Both the position numbers and the translations under genes were made by a program. A stretch of DNA of 64,000 nt, from NCBI GenBank assembly GCA_040220135.1, contig JAVJTT010000009.1, positions 369,152 through 433,151 on the forward strand. The letters run 5' to 3'. Shown one piece after another: positions 43,619 to 52,700 of the stretch; positions within the stretch are counted from its first letter, which is position 1, and every line of letters starts with the position of its first letter. The notes beneath the pieces are model-generated. The model searched no databases. It was given only the letters and a program-made list of their open reading frames with translations, and was not told where the DNA came from. Source of the DNA: CAJXMH01 sp040220135. Its GTDB lineage: Bacteria; Bacteroidota; Bacteroidia; Flavobacteriales_E; Vicingaceae.

Positions 43619-44704
43619 TTAGAAATAACGGGGTGATACAATTCGTGAACGAAAAACATTAAGGTCATAGCCAAGCATAATTTCATGTGAACCGCCGCTT
43701 CGTCGGCTCAACTCTGTAAATGAAATATCGTAGGAATAACCAATGCGAAGGGACTTATTAAAGTTGTATTCAATAATAGCAACGCCACCATACCCTCTCC
43801 GGTAAGACATACCTAACCATAGTTTTTCTTTGAGCAAGAAACTGGCATTCAAATCCATAAAGGCTGGCCGATTGTTGGCCGTTTTAATAAGAATAGAGGG
43901 CTTAAAAATAAGCTCTCTATTAATTCGGAAAGCCCTACCGGCAGTAATAACTGCTTGAGCCACTTGACGAGCAGTGCTTACAATGTTCACATTGTCGCCT
44001 TCAATGCCAAGCTTGCCTTCATTCAGATGAGTAAATTCAATGCCGATGTAATTTTGCTTATCGCTGTAGTAGGCACCAAAATCAAAAGAAGGAGTCATGT
44101 AAGACTCTGTGCCTCTGGCAATATTTCCGTAATTGGAATTGTCTCTGTATTCAATCTCATCCCAATCAAAGCGGTAATTGTACAAACTAGCTCGAATACC
44201 CAAGCCTAGTCGCCCTCTGGCAATTCGAACTTTATAGGCATAGACCCCTGAAATAGCGGTGGTGTTCTTCGGACCGATTCGGTCGTTCAAAAACTGTAAA
44301 CCCAATCCCATTTTTTTGTCTTTAGAGGGAGTATGAATCGAAAAAGCTTGAGAGGAAGGAGCCCCGTCGAAACCGACCCATTGACTGCGATGAACCGCCA
44401 CGGCACTTAACATTCCTCTACTTCCTGCGTAGGCGGGGTTGATGGCTAATGGGTTGAAAAAGTATTGGTTGAATTGTGGATCTTGTTGCGCTTTTAAAGT
44501 TGAAATGCTTAATAATAGAAGAATAAGTAATGAATTAAAGCTGCGAACCGAAAACAAATTTAAGCGACATGCTAAAAGCCTAAAGCTAAAAGCTAAAGGC
44601 AAAATAAACCAAGTTAAAAGTTTCGAGCATAACAGTTTGATCCAATTGCAAAAAACAATAAGGATGGTATATATTGAAACGAAAAAGGAGTAAAAATTAT
44701 TCAT
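43619..44704 (-). CDS. PorP/SprF-family T9SS outer-membrane protein
   Basis: PorP/SprF proteins are outer-membrane beta-barrels that act with T9SS, notably in export or anchoring of giant type B substrates. Motifs include AQQDPQFNQYFFNPLAINPAYAGSRG (the hallmark) and the barrel strands MGLGLQFLNDRIG and LRIGYSYDISFTELSRRSGGSHEI. From ATG 44704 it would have a 70-residue leader. A TTG at 44557 would leave a normal signal peptide (SFNSLLILLLLSISTLKAQ), so the real start may be there; the extra part is encoded by seven-base repeats. It directly precedes the PorE-like gene. Confidence 0.9.
   Translation of the reverse strand: MNNFYSFFVSIYTILIVFCNWIKLLCSKLLTWFILPLAFSFRLLACRLNLFSVRSFNSLLILLLLSISTLKAQQDPQFNQYFFNPLAINPAYAGSRGMLSAVAVHRSQWVGFDGAPSSQAFSIHTPSKDKKMGLGLQFLNDRIGPKNTTAISGVYAYKVRIARGRLGLGIRASLYNYRFDWDEIEYRDNSNYGNIARGTESYMTPSFDFGAYYSDKQNYIGIEFTHLNEGKLGIEGDNVNIVSTARQVAQAVITAGRAFRINRELIFKPSILIKTANNRPAFMDLNASFLLKEKLWLGMSYRRGYGGVAIIEYNFNKSLRIGYSYDISFTELSRRSGGSHEIMLGYDLNVFRSRIVSPRYF
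44561..44630 (-). repeat. Seven-base periodic array C, at the porP start
   Basis: Ten consecutive 7-nt units of the type AAAGCTA on the plus strand, several exactly repeated (AAAGCTA AAAGCTA). They code, on the minus strand, for residues about 26-48 of the porP leader. Confidence 0.75.
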
Positions 44705-44727
44705 CTGTTTTTAACTATCGCTGCTTT

Positions 44728-45056
44728 TTACACATGCATCTTTTTAATTAATCCTGCTAGCATTTTCGATATTTCATTCGTCTTTTCAATTAAATGATTG
44801 GCTTTATCCTCCTTTATGTATTCTAGAGCATTGATCTAACTTCGCCTGAGGAGCCTTTTGAAACGAATAGAAAGTACCTGAACTCTTTGTCTGACATTCT
44901 TTCAAAGCCCTCTGCTAAATTATTTGAAATGGACAAACTTGCTTTTAAAATTTGATCCTTAAAAAAGAAGTTTTTATTGCTTTCAAACTCTTTACTAATT
45001 TCTAAATAAAAACTTTGAGCCTTCTGCCATACCACTAAGTCTTCAAACCTTTTCAT
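44728..45056 (-). pseudogene. Broken four-helix-bundle (S23) family gene
   Basis: The frame from 45056 to 44823 encodes the family start (MKRFEDLVVWQKAQSFYLEI) and the core AEGFERMSDKEF and SKGSSGEVRS, but stops after 77 residues. The missing end follows in another frame at 44829-44728 (ALEYIKEDKANHLIEKTNEIS, then KMLAGLIKKMHV). Comparison with complete members suggests a deletion of about 10 bp around 44830. This family includes the 23S rRNA intervening-sequence proteins and relatives of DGR accessory proteins. It sits inside the fibre operon, between the CHU_C and porP genes. Confidence 0.7.
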
Positions 45057-45093
45057 TCCTTTCTTTCATTTATATCATTCATACCATTGTATC

Positions 45094-45135
45094 TTTTTGC
45101 TTTAAGCTTTTTGCTCGAAGCTAAAAGCGTTAGCG
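45094..45135 (+). repeat. Seven-base periodic array D, after the CHU_C stop
   Basis: Six units such as TTTTTGC, TTTAAGC, TTTTTGC, TCGAAGC and TAAAAGC, ending in the stop codon area of the small CHU_C gene (45130-45132). Confidence 0.75.
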
Positions 45136-45975
45136 CGTCAACTCTATCCACCCTTTTTCGGTTACCCCTTCTGCGGAGAATATATAAAAATAGGTGTCTG
45201 ATGGTAAAGGTCCCCCGCTCAGGTTTTCTCCTCCCCAAACCACTTGTGAATTATCGTAATTGCTTGCTTCATATACTTTGTTTCCATTCCGATCATAAAT
45301 AATTACTTCATTATTAGGAAAGGCTTCAATATTATCAATCACCCATTCGTCGTTAATCCCATCTTCATTGGGCGTAATTCCTGAATAAAACTTCAACAGG
45401 CAAGCCGATTGGGTAAGGGTTTCAATGGTGAAAGTAGCCAAACGGCTTTCGCAGCCTGTGTTAGAAACAATTTGTACCGTATAAGTCCCCGGCGCTAGGT
45501 TATTAGCTCGATTACCACTTTGTCCGTTGCTCCAAAAAACATTGTAAGGCGCTTCGCAGCCCTGAATATCAAGAATCTCCGCAAAACCATTGGAACGACC
45601 AATACAAGAAGCATTTTGAAAGTCTAAAGTAAAGGAAATCAGACCTTGAATTTGCAAGGGTTGCTGAAAACCTTCGGTTACGATAAGACTGCTGTTGGCT
45701 TGAGTGGTAACGGCAACTTCTCCCACGGTTGAAACTAAATTGATGCTGCTGCCACTGCTTTCATTACCGGTAGTGCCGATTACTTGTCGGTCTAGCTGGA
45801 CTTGGGCGGAAAGTTGAAAAGTCAAAAAGAGGAAAAGTAGAAGAGTTGATAGCCTAAAGCTGACCCTTCGACTGCGCTCAGGGCCAGAAGCGAAAAGCAT
45901 AAAGCCGAAAGCTAAAAGCTGCGAGCTGCGAGCTAAAAGCTTATTATAGGGTGATATGTTTTTAAGTATTCTCAT
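45130..45975 (-). CDS. Small CHU_C-domain surface protein of the fibre operon
   Basis: 281 residues. The first 55 or so are a leader encoded by repeats (KLLARSSQLLAFGF and the REP-derived GPERSRRVSFR) and a hydrophobic core LSTLLLFLFLTFQLSAQ. A beta-rich module follows (INLVSTVGEVAVTTQANSSLIVTEG), then a Cys-containing domain (FQNASCIGRSNGFAEILD) and the CHU_C sorting end (LKFYSGITPNEDGINDEWV, IIYDRNGNKVYEASNYD, GGPLPSDTYFYIF). The ATG overlaps the stop of the upstream gene (TAATG, 45973-45977). ATG 45900 is a possible alternative start. It is the only protein of the set with a clear T9SS sorting domain. Confidence 0.8.
   Translation of the reverse strand: MRILKNISPYNKLLARSSQLLAFGFMLFASGPERSRRVSFRLSTLLLFLFLTFQLSAQVQLDRQVIGTTGNESSGSSINLVSTVGEVAVTTQANSSLIVTEGFQQPLQIQGLISFTLDFQNASCIGRSNGFAEILDIQGCEAPYNVFWSNGQSGNRANNLAPGTYTVQIVSNTGCESRLATFTIETLTQSACLLKFYSGITPNEDGINDEWVIDNIEAFPNNEVIIYDRNGNKVYEASNYDNSQVVWGGENLSGGPLPSDTYFYIFSAEGVTEKGWIELTR
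45864..45883. repeat. REP-type palindrome in the signal-peptide region
   Basis: CCCTTCGACTGCGCTCAGGG is a common Bacteroidota REP sequence. Here it lies inside the small CHU_C gene and encodes GPERSRR in front of the hydrophobic core of its signal peptide. Confidence 0.75.
45883..45945 (-). repeat. Seven-base periodic array E, at the CHU_C start
   Basis: Nine adjacent units GCnnnnA (for example GCTAAAA, GCTGCGA twice, GCCGAAA). On the minus strand they read as GCTTTTN units and encode part of the leader peptide. Confidence 0.85.
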
Positions 45976-48900
45976 TAAAATCTGCGTATTGCTCTGACTA
46001 AAATAGAACTTGATTTGCTTAATGCTGTGCTAACTCCAGTCCCAAAAGATTGATAAACTGCATTACCCCCACTAAACTCTGTGGATGACCAATAAGAAGT
46101 AGATGTTGAAAACCCACCCGCTCCGTTTAAATGGAGATTTGAATACATCAAGTTTAATTCATCTTCAGTGGGTAAAAACCAATCTGAATAGCCATTATGG
46201 GTTAAGTCGTTAGCAACTTGCGCCGCATAAGAACCTGCACCATAGCTAGAAACAATGGTTGAAGTATTTGTTAAACCATCACCAATGTTGCTGCTTGTTG
46301 CTCCGGTAGCAGAAGCAGGCCCCCAACTAATGCCTGCACCGCCATTTTGATCAAAAGGCATGGCCTCTAGATAGCGCCAACCGTTTGAATAAGAACCTTT
46401 ATCGTAAAACACGATACCACAAGCAGGGCCTGCAGAACCGATGACATAATTGCCCGTATCAACCGTAGCTTCATGGGTACAATCATTAATAAAGAGTTTG
46501 CCAGTGGGGTTAATGAAGGTGCGCCCCCCATTGTCAGTATCTACCAATAAACTTTCTGCTAGAGCGGTATCATTGATGTAGGGCTTGATGGTGGTGTTTG
46601 GAATGTTAGCAGTTTGGCAGCATAAAGGCACTTGATAATTGCTCCAATTACAAGGCGAATGCCATAAGGAATCTACTGCTCCTGTCCAAGTGACGGTAGT
46701 AGGCGGATTTAAATCGAGGTTAATAGTGATGACCGAGTCACAGCCAGCTAAATTGGGAATTGTATCTTGAAAAGTACCTGAAGTTGAAAAAACTGCACCG
46801 CTAGGAGCAGTATAATTGTTGCAAGCAAGAACTGAAAGAGTAGCATTGGTTTCGGTACATGAACAGAGCGTGTATATCCGCACATGGCCAGCATTGCTTC
46901 CATTTCCGTCATTTAAATAAGCCCCAATGGCAACCGTATTGGCATCGGGCATGCAGACCGACGAGCCTGAATAATCATCAGCCGCTTCTCCTTCTATGTC
47001 TGCCCCTTGTTGTACCCATGCACTTCCATTCCAGCTGTAGATCCGCACATGGCCAGCATCGGTTCCATTTCCGGCATTTCCAGGAGCCCCAATGGCAAGG
47101 GTGTTGGCATCAGGCATGCTAACGGAGTAACCTGATTGATCACTAGCCGCTTCTCCATCTATATCTGCTCCTTTTTGTACCCATGCACTTCCATTCCAAC
47201 TGTATATCCGCACATGGCCAGCAAGGCTTCCATTTCCGTCATTTCCAGAAGCCCCAATGGCAAGGGTATTGGCATCGGGCATGCTCACTGAAAAACCTGA
47301 TTGATCACTAGCCGCTTCTCCATCTATATCTGCTCCTTTTTGTACCCATGCACTTCCATTCCAACTGTATACCCGTACATGGCCTGCAGCGTTTCCATTT
47401 CCGTCATTTCCATAAGCCCCAGTGGCAAGGGTATTGGCATCGGGCATGCTGACGGAATAGCCTAATTGATCACCAGCCGCTTCTCCGTCTAGGTCTGCGC
47501 CTTTTTGTACCCATGCACTCCCATTCCAACTGTATACCCGTGCATGGCCAGCAAAATTTCCATTTCCGTCATTATAAGATGCCCCAATGGCAACCGTATT
47601 GGCATCGGGCATGCTGACTGAAAAACCTGATTGATCAAAAGCCGCTTCTCCGTCTATGTCTGCCCCTTTTTGAGTCCATGCGCTGCCATTCCAAGTATAT
47701 ATCCGTACATGGCCAGCAGAAGATCCATTTCCGTCATTTAATATAGCCCCAATGGCAAGGGTATTGGCATCGGGCATGCTTACTGACCAGCCTGATCGAT
47801 CACCAGCCGCTTCACCATCTATGTCTGCCCCTTTTTGTACCCATGCACTTCCATTCCAACTGTATACCCGTACATGGCCTGCATCGCTTCCACTTCCGTC
47901 ATTTCTAGGTGCCCCAATGGCAAGGGTTTGGGCATCGGGCATGCTGACTGACCAACCTGATTCATCACCAGCCGCTTCTCCGTCTAGGTCTGCGCCTTTT
48001 TGGGTTTGGGTGTTACTACTATTAATGGTAAGGTTGAGCGTAACAATACTATCACAACCTGCCGCATTAACCAAGGTATCTTTTGCGGTATTGTTAGAGC
48101 TTGTATACGTATTTCCATCTATCCAAGTAAAATTACCACAAGCAGTTTGCACATCTGTACTTGTGGTGGGAGCACATTGACTTAATTTTTGAATGAAAAT
48201 ATCTTCATTTCCTACAGAAGTAAGGTTAGTTGTTCCTGCTCCAGGGTCAAAATCTACTGTACCACGAAAAAATCCTATTGCATAGATATTACCTGAAGCA
48301 TCTACCTTGATGGAACGACCTTGGTCATCTGCTCCACTCCCAAACCGCTCTGCCCAAAGATAGTTACCGAAAGCATCTAGTTTCAGTATGTAAATGTCTT
48401 CAAAACCTGCTCCAGTAGGGTTTGTTACACCTGGTCCCGGATCCAAATCTATTGTTCCTGTAACAAACCCTATGGTATAGACATTCCCTGAAGTATCTAC
48501 TGCGATGGAATAACCTTCATCACGTGCACCACCTCCAAGGCGCTTAGCCCAGAGGAAATTACCTGAAGCATCAAGTTTATGAACGAAAACATCTTGAATA
48601 CCTGCTGATGTTAGATTTGCTGTACCTAGTCCGGGGTCAAAGTCTACGGTTGACCAAAAATTCCCAGTTGTGTAAACATTCCCAGAAAGATCCACAGTAA
48701 CGGATCGTCCAACATCAGTTGCGGTATTACCTGTAAAAGACTTTGCCCAAAGGTAATTACCTGAAGCATCTAGTTTTTGAACGAAAACATCAGCATTACT
48801 TACTGCAGTAAGGTTAGCTGTTCCTGCTCCGGGGTCAAAGTCTACGGTTGACTTAAAATTCCCTGTAGTATAAACATTACCAGAGGCATCTACCGAGATC

Positions 48901-49733
48901 GAAAAACCTTGATCATCCGAGCCACCACCAAATGATTTTGCCCAAACAAAATTACCTGAAGCATCTAGCTTTTGAATGAAAACATCATCATTTCCCACAG
49001 AAGTTAAATTGACTACACTAGGTCCAGGGTCGAAGTCTATAGTTTGTTGAAAGTAACCTGTAGTATAGACATTACCAGAAGCATCTACAGCAATGGAATA
49101 CCCGAGATCAGGTAAGCCGCCACCATAAGATTGTGCCCATTGAAAGTTTCCTGAAGCATCTAATTTTTGGATAAAAATATTGAACCAACCACCGGGTGCA
49201 GTAAGGTTAAACGTTCCCGCACCAGGGTCAAAGTCTACCGTGTTCCAAAAGTAACCAGTAGTATAGACGTTTCCTGAGGCGTCTACGGCAATAGAAAGAC
49301 CTACATCATTTGCGTTAGCTCCAAAAGATTTCGCCCAAAGGAAATTACCAGAAGCATCGAGTTTTTGAATAAAAACATCGTAATTCCCGTTTGAGGTTAA
49401 ATTACTTACACCCACACCAGGATCAAAATCTACGGTTCCTTCAAAATATCCGGTAGTATAAACATTACCTGAAACATCAATTGTAATTGAAGATCCAATA
49501 TCAGTTGAAGTACTGCCAAAAGACCTTGCCCATTCATAGTCTTGAGCCTTAAGCGACGAGCTAAAAGCGAAAAGCAGAAAGTTTAAAGCGAAAAGCCTAA
49601 AGCGAAAAGCTGTGAGCTGACCTCTCGACTGCGCTCGAGGCAATAAGCTAAGCCTTCGTCTTCGGTCATGGCCAGAAGCGTAGGGCTTCAATGCTTTTAA
49701 ATAATTCCTATATGTCAGCCCACTTCTACTCAT
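45975..49733 (-). CDS. Beta-propeller/FG-GAP-like repeat protein ending in a lectin-like (Lcl_C/DUF1566) domain
   Basis: 1252 residues. After a leader built of repeats (TAFRFRLFALNFLLFAFSSSLKAQ) come seven SBBP-like repeats of about 65 residues (ASGNVYTTGYF, TVDFDPG), a bridging module with Cys (CGNFTWIDGNTYTSSNN), seven units of 55 residues (QKGADIDGEAA, GHVRIYSWNGSAW) resembling FG-GAP/kelch blades, a second Cys module (LACNNYTAPSGAVFSTSG), and a last domain of about 130 residues with WFLPTEDELNLMYSNL and YWSSTE, like the DUF1566/Lcl_C fold. There is no T9SS CTD. It is followed by the small CHU_C protein in an overlapping TAATG. Confidence 0.82.
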   Translation of the reverse strand: MSRSGLTYRNYLKALKPYASGHDRRRRLSLLPRAQSRGQLTAFRFRLFALNFLLFAFSSSLKAQDYEWARSFGSTSTDIGSSITIDVSGNVYTTGYFEGTVDFDPGVGVSNLTSNGNYDVFIQKLDASGNFLWAKSFGANANDVGLSIAVDASGNVYTTGYFWNTVDFDPGAGTFNLTAPGGWFNIFIQKLDASGNFQWAQSYGGGLPDLGYSIAVDASGNVYTTGYFQQTIDFDPGPSVVNLTSVGNDDVFIQKLDASGNFVWAKSFGGGSDDQGFSISVDASGNVYTTGNFKSTVDFDPGAGTANLTAVSNADVFVQKLDASGNYLWAKSFTGNTATDVGRSVTVDLSGNVYTTGNFWSTVDFDPGLGTANLTSAGIQDVFVHKLDASGNFLWAKRLGGGARDEGYSIAVDTSGNVYTIGFVTGTIDLDPGPGVTNPTGAGFEDIYILKLDAFGNYLWAERFGSGADDQGRSIKVDASGNIYAIGFFRGTVDFDPGAGTTNLTSVGNEDIFIQKLSQCAPTTSTDVQTACGNFTWIDGNTYTSSNNTAKDTLVNAAGCDSIVTLNLTINSSNTQTQKGADLDGEAAGDESGWSVSMPDAQTLAIGAPRNDGSGSDAGHVRVYSWNGSAWVQKGADIDGEAAGDRSGWSVSMPDANTLAIGAILNDGNGSSAGHVRIYTWNGSAWTQKGADIDGEAAFDQSGFSVSMPDANTVAIGASYNDGNGNFAGHARVYSWNGSAWVQKGADLDGEAAGDQLGYSVSMPDANTLATGAYGNDGNGNAAGHVRVYSWNGSAWVQKGADIDGEAASDQSGFSVSMPDANTLAIGASGNDGNGSLAGHVRIYSWNGSAWVQKGADIDGEAASDQSGYSVSMPDANTLAIGAPGNAGNGTDAGHVRIYSWNGSAWVQQGADIEGEAADDYSGSSVCMPDANTVAIGAYLNDGNGSNAGHVRIYTLCSCTETNATLSVLACNNYTAPSGAVFSTSGTFQDTIPNLAGCDSVITINLDLNPPTTVTWTGAVDSLWHSPCNWSNYQVPLCCQTANIPNTTIKPYINDTALAESLLVDTDNGGRTFINPTGKLFINDCTHEATVDTGNYVIGSAGPACGIVFYDKGSYSNGWRYLEAMPFDQNGGAGISWGPASATGATSSNIGDGLTNTSTIVSSYGAGSYAAQVANDLTHNGYSDWFLPTEDELNLMYSNLHLNGAGGFSTSTSYWSSTEFSGGNAVYQSFGTGVSTALSKSSSILVRAIRRF
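46865..48003 (-). repeat. Seven tandem units of 165 nt (55 residues) in the propeller protein
   Basis: Units start QKGAD(I/L)DGEAA and end WNGSAW; the phrases for MPDANTLAIGA and NDGNG recur almost identically at DNA level. The high identity suggests recent expansion or gene conversion. Confidence 0.85.
48190..49540 (-). repeat. Seven SBBP-like units of about 195 nt
   Basis: Each unit carries VDASGNVYTTGYF, TVDFDPG and DVFIQKLDASGNF. Unit length is 63-66 residues, corresponding to blades of propellers. Confidence 0.85.
49548..49617 (-). repeat. Seven-base periodic array F, at the propeller-protein start
   Basis: Ten continuous units of NNAAAGC type (TAAAAGC, GAAAAGC, TTAAAGC, GAAAAGC, CTAAAGC, GAAAAGC and so on). 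On the minus strand they encode the signal peptide TAFRFRLFALNFLLFAFSSSL. Confidence 0.85.
49621..49640. repeat. REP-type palindrome before the propeller signal peptide
   Basis: CCTCTCGACTGCGCTCGAGG, the same REP core as at 45864, here within the leader of the propeller protein (LPRAQSRGQL). Confidence 0.7.
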
Positions 49734-52700
49734 CAGCGTTTGCCTGTTTTATGGGGTTCATGCTTTCCATCCAACGTTCTAGTTGATTCAGCCGTTGGTT
49801 TTGGGATTCAACTCCGCTCAGCCTACTTTCAATTTCTTTGATCCTTTGGGATTGAGCTTGGTTTTCGTCATTCGCTTGGTCTAATTTGGCTTCTAAGTCT
49901 ACAACCTTGCCTTCGACTCCGCTCAGGCGGCGGTTTTGCTCTTTAACTGCTTCTACCAGTACAGCCACTAGTTTGCTGTAGTCTACACTTTTGTAACCTG
50001 CTTGATCGGTGTGGACCAATTCAGGGAAAATGGGCTCCAATTCTTGGGCAATTAGACCAATTTGCTTTCTAGCATTGAAGTTTTTCTCTGGGAAATTGGT
50101 GGTATCCCAGTCGTACGAAACCCCTCTTAATTGAGTGAGCTTATCTAAAGCGTTAGTCAGGGTTTCAACATTGGTTTTATACCTGGCATCTGAAAGCTCT
50201 TGAATGCCATTGGTTTTTAAGCGGCCGTTTACCTCTAAGTTCTCGGTAGGGGTAGCGGTACCTATTCCTACTTTTCCATCTTTAAGAATGGTTAAAGCAT
50301 CAGATCGAGCTCCGGAACCGGTTCCATTTCCGACGCTTAAAAGTCGATCGCCTGCGTCCCATGCAGTAGTTGAGTTTGGGGTATAAGTACTTGGGTAACT
50401 TCCCAATGAAATTTCCGCATACGATTGTGCCTCAGCATTTTGGCCAAGTGCTATGGAATTTTCCGCCGCTGCGGTTGAAAAAGTTCCCATTGATACGGAG
50501 GCTTCTCCTTCTGCAGTAGCAAAATAGCCTAAGGCTGCACTTCGAAAGCCTTCAGCCGAAGCATTGGAACCGGCAGCAAAACTACGTGCTCCTTCAGCGG
50601 TAGCAGCAAAGCCTAGAGCAACATCATAGTCATTTTGTGCCACGGTTAAGTAACCAAAGGCAATGGCTTGCGAGCCCCTGGCATCTGCCTGACGACCAGC
50701 CGCAAAAGAGTAATTTCCTGAAGCGGTGGTGTTGTGCCCAAAAGCGGCTGAGTAATTTCCCAAACTGTCAGAATCCCATGAGTCGCTGGCAGCAAAACCG
50801 GCTCTAAAAGCAGCTTTCGATTTGTCAAAAAACATTCTGTGCGCCTCCGTGCTATAATCTAAAGTAGGAGAGCCAATTACAAAGTCGCTGTTAAAATTGG
50901 AAGTAGTATCGCGTATGGTGTTGCCCAATTTTTCGAATACACCGCCGCCTCCGCTAGCTGCCGCCCAACTTACATTTCCACTACCATCGGTTTGGAGGAC
51001 GTCAAGCGGGTTACCGTCATCGTCTGGGAAGGTATATCGAGAATTGATGTTCAAACGATTGATAGTAGCGCCACCTGCTACATCTAAAAGGGAGTCTGGA
51101 GTGGAAGTTCCTATACCCATTCTCTGTGCACTATCAATTCGTATGGCTTCATTTAAGCCTGAAGAAGCTCTAGTTGACAAGGAAAGGTAACTAGTTGACT
51201 CATTTAAATTCTTTTTAAAGGTAAGTTCTCCCATGGAAGTCATTCCGGTGTTTGCATTATTTCTTGGTCGAAAAATCATAGACCCACTGGGCTCGCCGCT
51301 GCCAAGCACATCAGTATCATAAAGCAATTGCAACTGCCCATTAAAAAATGCAACATTATTAGTGATTCGTATCCCATTGGTCGCATTAGAAAAAATGGCA
51401 TCTCCATTGACCTCAAGGCTAGACGCAGGGCTTGTGGTGCCAATTCCAACCCGATTGTTGGAAGCATTTACTGTAAATGTTCCATTGTCAACCTTAAAAG
51501 CTTCGGCTGAACTAGAGATGATACTCAGTGAATTAACCCCAGCGCTAATGGTGGTGTTGCTGCTTAATGAACCGTTGCCATCATAAATTCCATTGCCATC
51601 TGCAGCTGCGCTAGCCCAACTCAAATTGCCGCTGCCATCGGTTTGGAGGACGTCAAGCGGGTTGCCATCTGCTCCGGGAAAAGTATAGCCACTGCCATCT
51701 TTTGCTGAGTCTACTGAAAGTGTTCCGTATACTTTTAAACTGTCGTTGGCAAAATCTCCATAGATTAAGGGGGTGGAAGAGTTTGAGTTTTCGATGTAAA
51801 GCTTATTTGAGCCGGTTTCGTTTAGTCCTGCTTGGTAACCTAAGAAAACATTGCCTGATCCGGTGTTATTCCGGCCGGCACCGTAACCTAGTCCTACTGA
51901 ATTACTATTGCCTAATGAGAGTGCAAACGCACCAACCGCAACGTTACCTCCTCCGGTTCCACCTTCCAAGGCCACATAACCAACCGAGGTATTATCGGTT
52001 CCCGTTTGCATGGATCGAGCTCGCTCTCCCAAGGCTACGTTTCGATCATTAAAGTGAATGCCAATCCTGTCCTGACTAAATTGGTAAAAGGGTTGAGTGT
52101 TCAGCCATATATCAAAGCCGCCATTTTTAACTAATGCATAAGAAGATGAATTGGCCACAATGCGATCTAGAGTATCCGTGGTGGTATTTGCCCAACTCAC
52201 ATTGCCACTTCCATCGGTTTGTAGGTATTGGTTTGTTGTGCCATCTGCTCCCGGAAAGGTATAACCGCTACCGTCTTTAGCAGAATCTACCGATAGAGTT
52301 CCATAAACCTTTAAACTATCATTCGCAAAATCTCCGTAGATTAAAGGGGTGGTAGAATTGGAGTTTTCGATGTACAAATTGTCATTTCCGGTTTCATTCA
52401 TACCTGCTTGATAACCTAGAAAAATGTTTCTCACACCTCCGTTGTTATTCCCTGCATCTGTTCCAATTGCCACATTGTTCTGTCCTGAGCTATTCAAAGA
52501 AAGGGCCCTTGCGCCAATTGCGGTATTACTTGAAGCTGAGTTAGATAAGGCGGCTTCGTAACCAACCGCCACATTATCAACAGAGGTAAGTGACCCTTCC
52601 ATGGCATTCGATCCAATGGCAACATTTCGAAAGCCAGTGCTATTTTTTAATGCCTCAAAACCAATTGCAATTGAGTTATTTACTGTACTTGCGGAAGCAG

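Noticed and set aside
46865..49540. CRISPR-like array
   Set aside because: The repeats are 165-195 nt, coding, and in frame; no 25-40-nt repeats with unique spacers and no cas genes exist.
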